The notes: generated from the letters alone by a model not told the origin. 64,000 bases of DNA from Anaerolineae bacterium (GCA_022822305.1 JAJEBY010000011.1:208843-272842), one strand, 5' to 3'. Counted from the first letter of the stretch, positions 36,384 through 45,393 are shown. A program made the numbers and translations.

Positions 36384-37033
36384 CAGTCGCGTCCGCGAGT
36401 ATGGATCAGCAGCAGCAATCCGCTCTCGATTTCGATGGTCGCGCGGTCGGCGCTCAAGACATTGCTGATGCCGCGCGCCGGACCCAAGGGGAGCGATTCG
36501 TCGCGCAATGGATATTCAAGATTCGCGGTGGTAATGCCGCGCGCGGCTTCAGCCAGCGGGATCAACGAAATCGTATCCCCTGCCCGTCCCTCGATGCCGT
36601 GCGGGCCGGGCCGCAAAAGCCGCAAAGAGGATTCGCCATCGACGAGCTCAATTGGAGTATTTTGCAGCTTAGGCAAGGCCAAAAGCACAATGTTCGCCAA
36701 GGTTTGGTCAATGCGACCGCCCAGCGCGCCGATGATGACAATTTCGGACGCATGGTTTTCCAGGCACCAGGTCAGCGCCAGTTCGAGGTCGGTCTCGTCT
36801 TTGTGCGCGGGAAAGCGCAGGATTTCGACGCCGGCTGCGGCGAAACCCGCGACTTGCCCTTCGGTCAAGGAATCCAGGTCGCCGATGATGGTCTGTGGCT
36901 CCAAACCGAATTTCTGCGCGTGCAGCGCTCCGCCGTCGGCACAGAGCAAATGCGCGGTCGACAGTCTCCTCATGGCTTGATCGACCATGGAGCCGCGTCT
37001 TGCTTCGCCGTTCGCAAATATCAGGACTTGCAC
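36383..37033 (-). CDS. thiN: Thiamine pyrophosphokinase
   Basis: Transfers pyrophosphate from ATP to thiamine to make thiamine diphosphate. The family signatures are present: CADGGALHAQKFG, IIGDLDSLT, FPAHKDETDLELAL and GALGGRIDQTLANI. A C-terminal beta-domain contains GDTISLIPL and the final GLLLLIHTR. I chose GTG 37033 (216 residues) because GAGGCGG lies 6 bases upstream; a GTG 11 codons earlier lacks a ribosome-binding site. It is co-transcribed with the DUF402 gene. No TPP riboswitch was seen upstream. Confidence 0.88.
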   Translation of the reverse strand: MQVLIFANGEARRGSMVDQAMRRLSTAHLLCADGGALHAQKFGLEPQTIIGDLDSLTEGQVAGFAAAGVEILRFPAHKDETDLELALTWCLENHASEIVIIGALGGRIDQTLANIVLLALPKLQNTPIELVDGESSLRLLRPGPHGIEGRAGDTISLIPLAEAARGITTANLEYPLRDESLPLGPARGISNVLSADRATIEIESGLLLLIHTRGRD

Positions 37034-37201
37034 AAGGGTCCGCCTCAGCCGCCCACTGCTTGTCACCTGCAGGTAGCTAATCTTACCATCTGCGCTTGCG
37101 GGTCAACAGGTGATCGAACGCGGGATACGGCCGCGGCTTTGCGATAGGCTTGAACTATGTTAGTTTCATGACAGCAGAATTGGTCGAAAGCAGGGTGCCA
37201 G

Positions 37202-38794
37202 ATGCCGGTTGACGCGATTAGTCTGGAAGTATTCAAGAATCTGTTTGCGGCGGTGGCCGAAGAGATGGGCGTTACGCTGCAGCGGGCCAGCTTCAGCCCC
37301 AATATACGCGAGCGGCTGGATTTCAGCTGCGCGGTCTTCGACGCGGAAGCGCGCATGATCGCGCAGGCAGCGCATATTCCGGTGCATCTTGGCAGCATGC
37401 CGGCATCGGTGGCGGCGGCCGTGGCGGAATTCGAGGAGTTCTTTCCCGGCGATGTAATCGTGCTCAATGATCCCTATCACGGTGGCACGCATCTGCCCGA
37501 TATCACGATGATTTCGCCGGTCTTTGCCGGCGGCGACCTCTGTTATTTCGTGGCCAGCCGCGCCCACCACGCCGATGTTGGGGGCATGTCTCCGGGCTCG
37601 ATACCGTTGAGCACTGAGCTGTATCAAGAGGGCCTGATCATACCGCCGCTAAAGCTGAAACTGAGCGGCTGGAGCAACGAAGGCGCCATGGCGTTGCTGA
37701 TCGCCAACAGCCGCGATCCGCAGGAGAGGCTCGGCGATATAGAAGCGCAATTGGCGGCGCATCGCGTGGGCGAAAGTCGGCTGCTCGACATGATGATTGA
37801 TCATGGCGTGGATGTGACGATTGAGCATGCCCACGCCTTGCTGGATTATTCACGCAAGATGACGGAAGCGGTGGTCGCGCGCATACCTGATGGCGTCTAC
37901 GCGTTTGAAGACGCGATGGATGGCGATGGCCAGGACGAATCCGAGATACCAATTCGCGTGACCGTGAGCGTAGCGGGCGAGCGAATGACGGTTGATTTCA
38001 GCGGCAGCGCGCCGCAGGTCACAGGCAATGTCAACGCCGTGCCCGCCATCGTGGCTTCGGCGACCTGGTATTGCGTGCGCCTACTGGCGGAAGAGGATGT
38101 GCCGGTCAATCATGGCTGCTTTCTGCCGGTCGAGGTCATCACGCCGCCGGGAAGCGTCTTGAATCCGCGTTTTCCCGCCGCCGTGGTCAATGGCAATACG
38201 GAGACGAGCCAGCGGGTTGTCGATACCGTACTGGGCGCGCTGGCGCAGGCGATGCCCGATGTGATTCCGGCGGCGTCGCAAGGCACGATGAATAATTTCG
38301 CCGTCGGCGGATTCCATGATGGCGGGCAATTCGTCTATTACGAGACGCTGGGCGGCGGGCACGGTGGCGCCAGCGCTGGCGGCGGCATATCCGGGCGGCA
38401 CTGCCATATGAGCAATACTTTGAATACGCCGGTGGAGGCGCTGGAATACAGCCTGCCGATGCGGGTGCGCCGCTATGAATTGCGCGAAGGCAGCGGCGGC
38501 GACGGCGTACACCCGGGCGGAGACGGCATCGTGCGCGAGTACGAGTTGCTGGCGCCGGCGCAAGTGACCATCAGTTCCGAGCGCAGGCTGCGCGCGCCTT
38601 ATGGCGTGAGCGGAGGAGCGCCGGGCAAGCGTGGCGTCAACACCGTGTTGAGGAACGGCGTTGCGGAGCGGGTGAGCGGCAAGTACAGCGCGCAGCTTCA
38701 ACCCGGGGATCGCGTGCTGATCGAAACGCCGGGCGGCGGTGGCTGGGGACCCCCACCCCAAAGCCCCTCCCCCATAATGAGGGAGGGGCTTTAA
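37202..38794 (+). CDS. Hydantoinase B / oxoprolinase family protein
   Basis: A 530-residue HyuB-like subunit of an ATP-dependent hydantoinase/5-oxoprolinase-type enzyme, normally working with HyuA. It shows RASFSPNIRERLDFSCA, the HLGSM and NDPYHGGTHLPD blocks, ASRAHHADVGG, and the usual end GGGGWGP. The final 13 or so residues after this motif are encoded by an inverted repeat and are unlike the family, so the natural end may have been extended by a repeat or terminator. The HyuA-like gene is about 700 bases downstream, with an oppositely oriented hsp20 gene between. Confidence 0.88.
   Translation: MPVDAISLEVFKNLFAAVAEEMGVTLQRASFSPNIRERLDFSCAVFDAEARMIAQAAHIPVHLGSMPASVAAAVAEFEEFFPGDVIVLNDPYHGGTHLPDITMISPVFAGGDLCYFVASRAHHADVGGMSPGSIPLSTELYQEGLIIPPLKLKLSGWSNEGAMALLIANSRDPQERLGDIEAQLAAHRVGESRLLDMMIDHGVDVTIEHAHALLDYSRKMTEAVVARIPDGVYAFEDAMDGDGQDESEIPIRVTVSVAGERMTVDFSGSAPQVTGNVNAVPAIVASATWYCVRLLAEEDVPVNHGCFLPVEVITPPGSVLNPRFPAAVVNGNTETSQRVVDTVLGALAQAMPDVIPAASQGTMNNFAVGGFHDGGQFVYYETLGGGHGGASAGGGISGRHCHMSNTLNTPVEALEYSLPMRVRRYELREGSGGDGVHPGGDGIVREYELLAPAQVTISSERRLRAPYGVSGGAPGKRGVNTVLRNGVAERVSGKYSAQLQPGDRVLIETPGGGGWGPPPQSPSPIMREGL
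38760..38792. repeat. Perfect 12-bp inverted repeat forming the end of the hyuB-like gene
   Basis: AAAGCCCCTCCC (38760-38771) and GGGAGGGGCTTT (38781-38792) flank a 9-base loop. The right arm runs into the TAA stop (38792-38794) of the hydantoinase B gene. It can act as a terminator-like hairpin, though only a short T run follows, or be a dispersed palindromic element. Confidence 0.7.
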
Positions 38795-38846
38795 GCCGGT
38801 AATACCGCCAGGGTATCCTCAATCCCGCTTTGTGGGCGGGGCCGCG

Positions 38847-39287
38847 CTAGTTGGCGCCACCGCTGACGGTGACGGGAATCTGGCGCGCCTTGACGTGTTC
38901 GGCCTTGGGCAGGGTGATGCTCAGAACGCCGTTGTCGTAACTGGCTGCAATCGCTTCGCCGTCGACCGGAACCGGGAAGCGCAGGCTACGGCTGAACTTG
39001 CCAAAGCGGCGCTCGCGAATCACCGCGCGGACGCTGTCGTCGCTGGTCTCGGCGGCCGTTTCGGCGTTGATGCTCAACACATCGTCATGGATATTGACCT
39101 TGATGTCATCGCGATCAATGCCGGGCAGATCGGCGCGGACAGTGTAACCCTGCTCATCTTCCTCGACATCGATCGGCAAGCCATAAGCGCTGCCGCCGAA
39201 TTCGTTGGCGATGCCGGATGCGGGACGGAACTCGCCGAACAGATCGTGGAACAGACGGTTGTAGGGGTGACGCGTACGGATCAGCAT
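38847..39287 (-). CDS. Small heat shock protein, Hsp20/alpha-crystallin family
   Basis: A 146-residue ATP-independent chaperone that binds unfolding proteins as an oligomer. The alpha-crystallin domain (about 38-135) contains ADLPGIDRDDIKV, the FSRSLRFPVPVD strand and the family signature ASYDNGVLSITLPK. A C-terminal IxI-type anchor (RQIPV) is present. The start is ATG 39287 with AGGAG eight bases upstream; the GTG three codons earlier lies within that ribosome-binding site. It sits alone on the minus strand between the two hydantoinase subunit genes. Confidence 0.93.
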   Translation of the reverse strand: MLIRTRHPYNRLFHDLFGEFRPASGIANEFGGSAYGLPIDVEEDEQGYTVRADLPGIDRDDIKVNIHDDVLSINAETAAETSDDSVRAVIRERRFGKFSRSLRFPVPVDGEAIAASYDNGVLSITLPKAEHVKARQIPVTVSGGAN

Positions 39288-39504
39288 TTTCTTCACTCCT
39301 GGATTGTCTAGCCATTGACTGATGCCTACAGAATAAAGGCTGAGTGTTGGAAATACAGAAAAGAAATATCGGAAACTTGAAAGAAGCGCGTAAGCGAAAC
39401 GTAAGCGCGCGGGAGCGGCGCGGAAATGTCAATTCGCGTTTCGATTTGTGAAGGAAAATGATATAGTTGCAGCGCAGTTTTGCAGCGCGGACGAGGGCAA
39501 ATTG

Positions 39505-41484
39505 ATGCAAGCGGGCGTAGATATCGGCGGCACATTCACCGACTTGGTTTTGAGCGACGGCGGCCGCTTGTCCATCCACAAGCTATTGAGCAGCCCGGAT
39601 GACCCGGCGCGTTCAATGCTCAATGGGCTGACGCAGCTTGTACCCGGCGGAATCAGCGCCCTGCGGCAAGTGGCGCACGGTTCGACGGTGGCGACCAATT
39701 CCATCCTGGAGCGCAAAGGCGCGCGCGCCGCACTGATCACCACTCAGGGTTTCCGCGATGTGCTTTTCATCGGTCGGCAGAATCGTCCCGTCCTTTACGC
39801 TCTGCATCCGACCATAGCCCCGTCCCTGATCCCGCGCGAGCGCTGCTATGAGGCGCCGGAGCGAATGGATCATCGGGGAGATGTATTGCTGCCGCTGGAT
39901 ATGGATGCGCTGGATGACGCGCTCGATAAAATAGAGCGGGATAATGTGGAAGCGATCGCGGTCTGCTTGCTGTTCAGCTATGTGGACGATCGGCATGAGC
40001 AGCTTATCAAGGCGCGCATCATCGAGCGCGGCATTGTCGAAAACGACTGGCAAATCGTGCTGTCGTCAGAGGTGCTGCCGGAGTTTCGCGAATATGAGCG
40101 CACGAGCACGGTGGCGTTGGAGGCATACGTCAGGCCAGTGATGTCACGCTATATCAGCAATCTGGAAGCGGAGTTGCCCGCGGATGTCTCGCTGCGCATC
40201 ATGAAATCTGATGGCGGGGTGATGCGAGCGAGCCGCGTGCGGCAGCAAGCTATTAGCACCGCGCTCAGCGGCCCGGCCGCCGGTGTGATGGGCGCGTTTC
40301 ACGAGGCGCATTTGGCCGGATTCGACAATATCATCACGCTGGATATGGGTGGCACATCGACCGATGTGGCGCTTGTCGCGGGGCAGCCCATGCCACGTCC
40401 GGAATCTTCGATTGATGGTTTGCCGATTCGCGTACGCATGCTGGATATCGAAACCATCGGCGCGGGCGGCGGGTCGATCGCGCGAGTGGATGCCGGCGGG
40501 GCTCTGCGTGTAGGGCCGGCATCGGCCGGGGCCAAACCGGGACCAGTCATCTATGGGCTGGGCGGCGACCAGGTGACGCTAAGCGACGCCAACGCCATCC
40601 TGGGACGGCTGGATGCCGATCACTTTCTTGGCGGCGCCATGACGCTGGATCTGGACGCGGGAATACGCGCGATGGAGCGGCTGGCGACGGATACCGGTTT
40701 CGGCGTCGTCGCCACGGCCAAGGGCGTAGTGGATATCGCCAATGTCAATATCGACCGGGCGATCCGCCGCGTATCAATCGCGCGCGGTCATGATCCGCGC
40801 GATTTCACGCTGGTGGCATTCGGCGGCGCCGGTCCGTTGCACGCCTGCGAAGTCGCCGAGCGATTGGATATCCCGCGCGTTTTGGCGCCGCGGATGCCCG
40901 GCGTTTTATGCGCGCTGGGCTTATTAATCGCCGATGTAGCCATCGAGAGCAGTCAATCGGTGATGCTGCAGGCGTCGGATGAATCGATTGCCGGGCTGCA
41001 AGACAAGGAGCGGATGCTGCTGGATAGGGTGAAGACGGATCTGCGGCGGGAAGGCATCCCCGAAGATGACATGGTCTTCGCCGTCACTTTGGATATGCGC
41101 TATCAGGGGCAAGCCTACGAATTGAACGTCCCGTTCTCGGCGACGGCAATCGAGGATTTCCACCAGGCGCACGAATCAACTTACGGCCACGCGCTGCGCG
41201 ATCGTCAACTGGAGATCGTCAACATTCGCGCGAGCGGCAGCGGCGCTATCGACAAACCGCAATTCGTAGCCAGCGAACTGAACGCATCGGAAGCGCCACA
41301 TTTCGGAGAAAAACCATCGCCCACAGGCGGGGCATTCCAACTATATCGACGAGAAAATCTTGCGGCCGGCGCACGGTTTTCGGGAGAGGCGCTTGTCTTC
41401 CAGATGGACAGCACGACTTATGTGCCGGCTGGCTGGAAGGCGCAGGTTGATGCCTGGCGCAATCTGGTACTGACACGGGAATGA
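39505..41484 (+). CDS. Hydantoinase A / oxoprolinase family protein
   Basis: A 659-residue HyuA-like subunit with the actin-like ATPase fold, which activates a hydantoin- or oxoproline-like ring with ATP for opening together with HyuB. Signature blocks are GVDIGGTFTDLVL at the start, HGSTVATNSILERKG, LDMGGTSTDVALV, and GAGGGSIARVD. FGGAGPLHACEVAE follows near residue 455. The start is ATG 39505 with GAGGGC six bases upstream. The natural substrate is unknown. The RidA-like gene follows on the opposite strand, convergent, with a 4-base gap. Confidence 0.9.
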   Translation: MQAGVDIGGTFTDLVLSDGGRLSIHKLLSSPDDPARSMLNGLTQLVPGGISALRQVAHGSTVATNSILERKGARAALITTQGFRDVLFIGRQNRPVLYALHPTIAPSLIPRERCYEAPERMDHRGDVLLPLDMDALDDALDKIERDNVEAIAVCLLFSYVDDRHEQLIKARIIERGIVENDWQIVLSSEVLPEFREYERTSTVALEAYVRPVMSRYISNLEAELPADVSLRIMKSDGGVMRASRVRQQAISTALSGPAAGVMGAFHEAHLAGFDNIITLDMGGTSTDVALVAGQPMPRPESSIDGLPIRVRMLDIETIGAGGGSIARVDAGGALRVGPASAGAKPGPVIYGLGGDQVTLSDANAILGRLDADHFLGGAMTLDLDAGIRAMERLATDTGFGVVATAKGVVDIANVNIDRAIRRVSIARGHDPRDFTLVAFGGAGPLHACEVAERLDIPRVLAPRMPGVLCALGLLIADVAIESSQSVMLQASDESIAGLQDKERMLLDRVKTDLRREGIPEDDMVFAVTLDMRYQGQAYELNVPFSATAIEDFHQAHESTYGHALRDRQLEIVNIRASGSGAIDKPQFVASELNASEAPHFGEKPSPTGGAFQLYRRENLAAGARFSGEALVFQMDSTTYVPAGWKAQVDAWRNLVLTRE

Positions 41485-41488
41485 CACG

Positions 41489-41968
41489 TCAATCGATGGC
41501 GACGATAGCTTCGATCTCGACCGGCATGTTGAAGGGCAGCGAAGACATCCCCACTGCCGAGCGCGAATGGGCGCCGCGATCCGGGCCATATAGAGCGAGG
41601 ATCAAGTCCGAGCAGCCATTGATCACGGCCGGCTGCTGCGCGAAGTCTGGCGCGCAATTGACCATGCCGAAGATGCGCAGCCAGGCGCTGACGCGATCCA
41701 GATCGCCCAGTTCGCGCTTGAGGCTTCCGAGCATGGATAAGGCCACCAGTTTGGCCGCTTGATAACCCTGTTCAATGGACACGTCGGCTGGGACTTTGCC
41801 CAGGGGGCCGGCAATTGTGCCGTCACGGTTCTGAGGACCATGCCCGGAGACGTAAGCCAGACCGCCCTGGACGCGCACGAATGAAAACGGGAGCTTGACC
41901 TCGGCCGGCGCTTTGATCGGGGGCGGCAGGCGCAAGCCCATGTTATCCAATGCGATTTCAATGTCCAC
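41489..41968 (-). CDS. RidA family protein (YjgF/YER057c/UK114)
   Basis: About 159 residues, with the RidA trimer fold expected. The conserved C-terminal Arg-containing GAHSRSAVGMSSLPFNMPVE stretch and the final VEIEAIVAI are present. RidA-type enzymes hydrolyse reactive enamine/imine intermediates; this longer subgroup (with an LxLPPP N-terminus and the SGHGPQNRDG loop) is less studied. The start is GTG 41968, with GGAGGT six bases upstream; a longer TTG-initiated frame has no such site. It is convergent with hydantoinase A, so deamination chemistry in the same pathway is possible. Confidence 0.85.
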   Translation of the reverse strand: MDIEIALDNMGLRLPPPIKAPAEVKLPFSFVRVQGGLAYVSGHGPQNRDGTIAGPLGKVPADVSIEQGYQAAKLVALSMLGSLKRELGDLDRVSAWLRIFGMVNCAPDFAQQPAVINGCSDLILALYGPDRGAHSRSAVGMSSLPFNMPVEIEAIVAID

Positions 41969-42149
41969 GCTGCGACCTCCCACAAATTGATTACATAAAT
42001 GCACACGCAAGCGACGCGACAATCCCGCGCGTCAACTGTATTCCATCGCTCTATGATACGTCGCCGAATCGCGTAAGCAAAGCGACTGCCCCTGAATTGG
42101 GCTACAATGATGGGCGTATCGGTCATGATTTCCTGACCAATTGACCTCT

Positions 42150-43256
42150 ATGACTCCACGACAAGATCTGCAGCGGGCAATCGAATTGATGCGGGACGGC
42201 CAGTTGCAGGCGGCGTCGGCAATGCTGCGGGCGATCGTTGCGGAACCTGAGCTGGATGCGCATGCGCGGGCGACCGCTTTCGTGTGGCTGGCGGAATCGC
42301 GGCCTGAGCGCGATTTCAAGATCGATTGCTTGCAACGAGCCTTGGCGCACGAGCCGGACAACGCGCAGGTGCAGGAGATGCTCGACCGGCTGCGCACGTC
42401 TGAGGCATCGCCACAAATAGCAGCAGCGCGGCCGGTGGTTATCGACGCGGCGCCGCCGGTTGTGGGTATCCGCGGCGGACCCAACGAGCCGGGCAGCGGC
42501 TTTTTTGTCAATCAGCGGGGGCTTGTCGCGACCACTGGATATGTGACCGGCAGCGCGACGACCGTGGATATCGGCCTCGGGAACGACGGGACTGTCGAAG
42601 GACGCGTCGTACGCCGCTTTCCGGCCAGCGACCTCGCGCTGATCGAGACTCCAGCGCAAGTCAAGAGCCTTGGCGAGGTGATGCCGGCGATGCTGATGGC
42701 GAGAGACGATCTGATTTTTGCGCTGACGTATTCGGGCGCGCGGACGCGAGGCGTGATCCGCGAAGTGGGCACAGGCGCGCGTTCACAGTGGCTGGTCACG
42801 AGTCTGTCGCCGGCGCTGATGTCCGATGCCGGCGGCAATCCGGTCGGCGATGCGGCGGGCAAGCTGGCGGGCATGCTGACGCGCAATGTCGATCGCGGCA
42901 GCGGCGGATTGTATGCGCTCGGCATCGGACAGATTCAGCAGCTGGCCGAGCAGGTTCAGCAGGAGCAGCGTCTGATGCCGGATGCCGGCTATTGCGGCGC
43001 CTGTGGCAGCGCGACGCGCGCGCATCGATATGGCGGGCTCTATTGCGAGACTTGCGGCGCCCAATTGCCCGAAGCCCCTGCCGTAGCAGGCGCGTCACCT
43101 GATCTGGAGCGGCTAAGCCGGCTTTACGAAGGCGACGAGAATGAGCCTTGCCCCACATGCGCCGCAACTGTTGGGTTCTATGCGGGCCGCTGCTTGCGCT
43201 GTGGACGTGAATTGACGCCGCCAGCGCGGTGGGCGACCGGCGAGGCGGCATCATGA
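42150..43256 (+). CDS. Trypsin-like pseudo-peptidase domain with N-terminal helical repeats and two C-terminal zinc ribbons
   Basis: A 368-residue, apparently cytoplasmic protein. Residues 5-82 form TPR-like helices. Residues 113-265 resemble an S1C/HtrA-type trypsin fold (GSGFFVNQRGLVATTGYV, DLALIE). The histidine position reads Tyr131 and the GNSGGP-like loop reads SDAGGNPV (225-232), so the catalytic His and Ser appear to be lost and only Asp161 remains. Two zinc ribbons follow, Cys282/285/299/302 and Cys334/337/348/351. It overlaps the next gene by four bases (ATGA). It is probably a binding or scaffold protein rather than a protease. Confidence 0.65.
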   Translation: MTPRQDLQRAIELMRDGQLQAASAMLRAIVAEPELDAHARATAFVWLAESRPERDFKIDCLQRALAHEPDNAQVQEMLDRLRTSEASPQIAAARPVVIDAAPPVVGIRGGPNEPGSGFFVNQRGLVATTGYVTGSATTVDIGLGNDGTVEGRVVRRFPASDLALIETPAQVKSLGEVMPAMLMARDDLIFALTYSGARTRGVIREVGTGARSQWLVTSLSPALMSDAGGNPVGDAAGKLAGMLTRNVDRGSGGLYALGIGQIQQLAEQVQQEQRLMPDAGYCGACGSATRAHRYGGLYCETCGAQLPEAPAVAGASPDLERLSRLYEGDENEPCPTCAATVGFYAGRCLRCGRELTPPARWATGEAAS

Positions 43257-43726
43257 CGGGCTGGTTTCGACGTGGCGCGGCGCCACAGGACGACAGCTTG
43301 GGGCAGCTTGAAGTCTCGGCGCGGGCGGTGGAAGATATCCTGGCCAGCATCGGCGTCGACGCGGCGGCGGCGCGCATGGCGGTCGAGAGCGGCTATGGCT
43401 GGAACTTCCTGCGCGGCTCGGCGTTGATCGAGGTTTATCTGACGCCGGAGGATTGGGGATTCCTGCAGGTGCTGTCGCCAATCATGCACCTGCCGCAGAG
43501 CAACCTGCTGGCGCTGTATCGGCGCTTGTTGGAGCTGAATCTGGAGCTGACCAACGCCGCGCTGGGCGTGCATGAGGATGTGGTGTATTTGTATCACGAG
43601 CGGCTGCTGGAGGGGCTGGACGCGGTCGAGGCGGATGCGGTCTTGCGGCGGATTGCGGGGGTTGCGGATGAGCTGGATGATGTGCTGGTGGAGGAGTTTG
43701 GGGGTCGGTTGTATGGGCAGGGGTGA
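43253..43726 (+). CDS. YbjN / type III secretion chaperone-like protein
   Basis: About 157 residues. The ATG 43253 forms an ATGA overlap with the preceding gene, arguing for coupled expression and a joint role. From about residue 55 on the sequence (VYLTPEDWGFLQVLSPIMHLP, NLALTNAALG-like NLELTNAALGV, VYLYHERLL) resembles the YbjN fold, which is related to type III secretion chaperones. The function is unknown, but the fold commonly binds protein partners. The end is acidic and Gly-rich. Confidence 0.65.
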   Translation: MTGWFRRGAAPQDDSLGQLEVSARAVEDILASIGVDAAAARMAVESGYGWNFLRGSALIEVYLTPEDWGFLQVLSPIMHLPQSNLLALYRRLLELNLELTNAALGVHEDVVYLYHERLLEGLDAVEADAVLRRIAGVADELDDVLVEEFGGRLYGQG

Positions 43727-43957
43727 GAAATTGGATGTCTGATGTCCGCCAAGCCCCTATCGCTTATGCTTGAACACCGCCCAGTCGAGCGAGTAGCAGC
43801 CAGACCCGCCGTCGTGTAGCGCCAACATGAGCATGTCGCGGCGCTGTCGGGTCATTTGCGCCACATACAGAAATGGGGCGCGACCTCAAGGGCGGCAGCC
43901 GCTAAAACTCGAACGATGGAATTCAAATGTGGAATTCTGCGGAATCTGCCGCGGCGC
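43727..43957. other. Intergenic region with a possible C-terminal gene relic (minus strand)
   Basis: On the minus strand a 43-codon open stretch ends at TAG 43757-43759 and encodes RRDMLMLALHDGGSGCYSLD and a basic tail. It looks like the C-terminus of a protein whose upstream part is missing. It has no start signal of its own. I cannot assign a family and the relic call is weak. Confidence 0.2.
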
Positions 43958-44641
43958 TCACACCAGCGCGTATTCGGCTTGGCTGCAGACGCGCAGAGTG
44001 CCGGCGAGCTCATGACCGAGGAATTGGGTTTGGCCGTCGACCAGCAGTTGCAACGGACCCTTGAAGGGCGCGCGCGTCACCAGCTGGAAATGTTTGCCCG
44101 GTTCCAGGCTTAGGTCGCTGAAGTATTTGAGCTTGTGGCCGTCGTGCGTGTGTACGCGGCTGATGACATATTCGCTGCTGACATCGACATCGGAAAGCGG
44201 GTAGTCGACGATATTGGGCATTTCACCATCGGCGCTGGGGATGGGCTCGCCATGCGGGCAGCGCTTGGGATAACCGCTCATCTCGTCCATTTTGTCCACC
44301 AGGACATCGCTGACGACCAGGCCGAGATCATCGGCGTCGTCATGAACTTCGTGCCAGCCGAATCCCATAACGTCAACCAAGAAGCGTTCCACCAGGCGAT
44401 GGCGGCGGATATTGGCCAGCGCTTCCCGCTCGCCCGCGGGCGTTAGTCGCACGCCGCGGTAGGGCTCGTGCTCCAGATAGCCTTCGCGTTTGAGGCGTTG
44501 AACCATGCGGGTTACGGCTGGCGCGGAAACGTGCAATTCTTCAGCCAGCGCGGAGGTGGAAACGTAGGGGCTTTCGGGCTGATAGTGAGCGATGCGGTAG
44601 GCTTCCGCCAAGTATTCCTGCATCGAGTCGGTTGCCGTCAT
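43958..44641 (-). CDS. DtxR/MntR-family transcriptional regulator with altered metal site
   Basis: A 227-residue protein: winged helix (about 1-75, with VSTSALAEELHVSAPAVTRM), dimerisation/metal domain (76-145, RHRLVERFLVDV and RCPHGEPIP) and a C-terminal FeoA/SH3-like domain. Family members repress or activate metal transport genes when loaded with Fe(II) or Mn(II). Here the His81, Glu85 and His100 positions are present, but the segment that normally reads (E/C)xxEH is DDLGL (104-108). The two key primary-site ligands are therefore Gly107 and Leu108. The protein may sense another ligand or act constitutively. ATG 44639-44641 was chosen. It is a single gene. Confidence 0.82.
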   Translation of the reverse strand: MTATDSMQEYLAEAYRIAHYQPESPYVSTSALAEELHVSAPAVTRMVQRLKREGYLEHEPYRGVRLTPAGEREALANIRRHRLVERFLVDVMGFGWHEVHDDADDLGLVVSDVLVDKMDEMSGYPKRCPHGEPIPSADGEMPNIVDYPLSDVDVSSEYVISRVHTHDGHKLKYFSDLSLEPGKHFQLVTRAPFKGPLQLLVDGQTQFLGHELAGTLRVCSQAEYALV

Positions 44642-44817
44642 CGTGTACCCAGTCCAGCGCCGAATGGGGATAACCACTACAGAATATTAGCGAGCGCTCT
44701 AGTTCTTCGCAAGCGTTAAATCGTGGTTTAGCCCTAGTTAACTCGAATTCTAGTATAGATTCGGACGGTGTCAATGCAGATCATGCAAAACTTCAGCCGA
44801 ATATTGCAGGATTTTGA

Positions 44818-45393
44818 TCAATCGGGGAAACCCAAGCGATCGAGGAGTTGATCAAGCGCTCCCAACAGAGCAGCCGGCGAGCCGTCATTCTGCAGGGTAT
44901 AGTCGGCGATTGCGATCGGTCCGCCCTTCTCGAGGTTTTCGATTTCCAGCATATCGCGCTGCTGCGCTTCGGCGCAAGTCAATGGACGCTCGGTTCTCGC
45001 CTCCAAGCGGGCGTAACGCGTGTGACGCGGCGCGACTATCGCCACCAGCACCAAGGGAACGCCGAGATGCTCCCGCAAATATTTGTACTCGCTGAAGCTG
45101 TAGAGACCATCGATGATGATGTGGCTGTGTTTGCGCAAGGCATCCCGCAAGCGCGGCAGCGAGATCACCGCCATCGCCGCCATGCCGTGTTCGCTGCGCA
45201 AGTCCTCGCGCACGATGCGTTCGTTTTCCGAGTTGACTGTCAATCCGCGGCGTTGCAAAGCGTCAATCACGACCCCGCCAAAGCGCAGGGTAAAATAGCC
45301 TTTGGCATCAAGATGCTGCGCGCAGAGCGACTTGCCGGCCCCGGCCATGCCCACTAACGCAAGCGCGCGCGGCTGATCTGTTCTGGTTTCCAT
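44818..45393 (-). CDS. P-loop nucleotide kinase-like protein (dephospho-CoA kinase / UPF0200-like)
   Basis: A 191-residue cytoplasmic P-loop protein with Walker A GMAGAGKS near the N-terminus. It has the FGGVVIDALQRRGL and SENERIVREDLRSEHG segments seen in the archaeal-type adenylate-kinase-like/UPF0200 group, and a LEARTERPLTCAE lid region. The first beta-strand and P-loop also resemble dephospho-CoA kinase, but the DPCK-specific GGIGSGKS is absent. The substrate is unknown. GGGAGA lies just before the ATG. It is divergent from the alpha/beta hydrolase. Confidence 0.65.
   Translation of the reverse strand: METRTDQPRALALVGMAGAGKSLCAQHLDAKGYFTLRFGGVVIDALQRRGLTVNSENERIVREDLRSEHGMAAMAVISLPRLRDALRKHSHIIIDGLYSFSEYKYLREHLGVPLVLVAIVAPRHTRYARLEARTERPLTCAEAQQRDMLEIENLEKGGPIAIADYTLQNDGSPAALLGALDQLLDRLGFPD

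Noticed and set aside
37067..37201. Possible TPP riboswitch near thiN
   Set aside because: The conserved CUGAGA and ACCUGAUCUGG elements of the THI box are absent on the relevant strand.
44680..44780. AT-rich GTTAA...TTAAC symmetry upstream of the DtxR-like gene as a metal box
   Set aside because: The symmetry is imperfect and does not match the DtxR or MntR operator consensus well enough to call.
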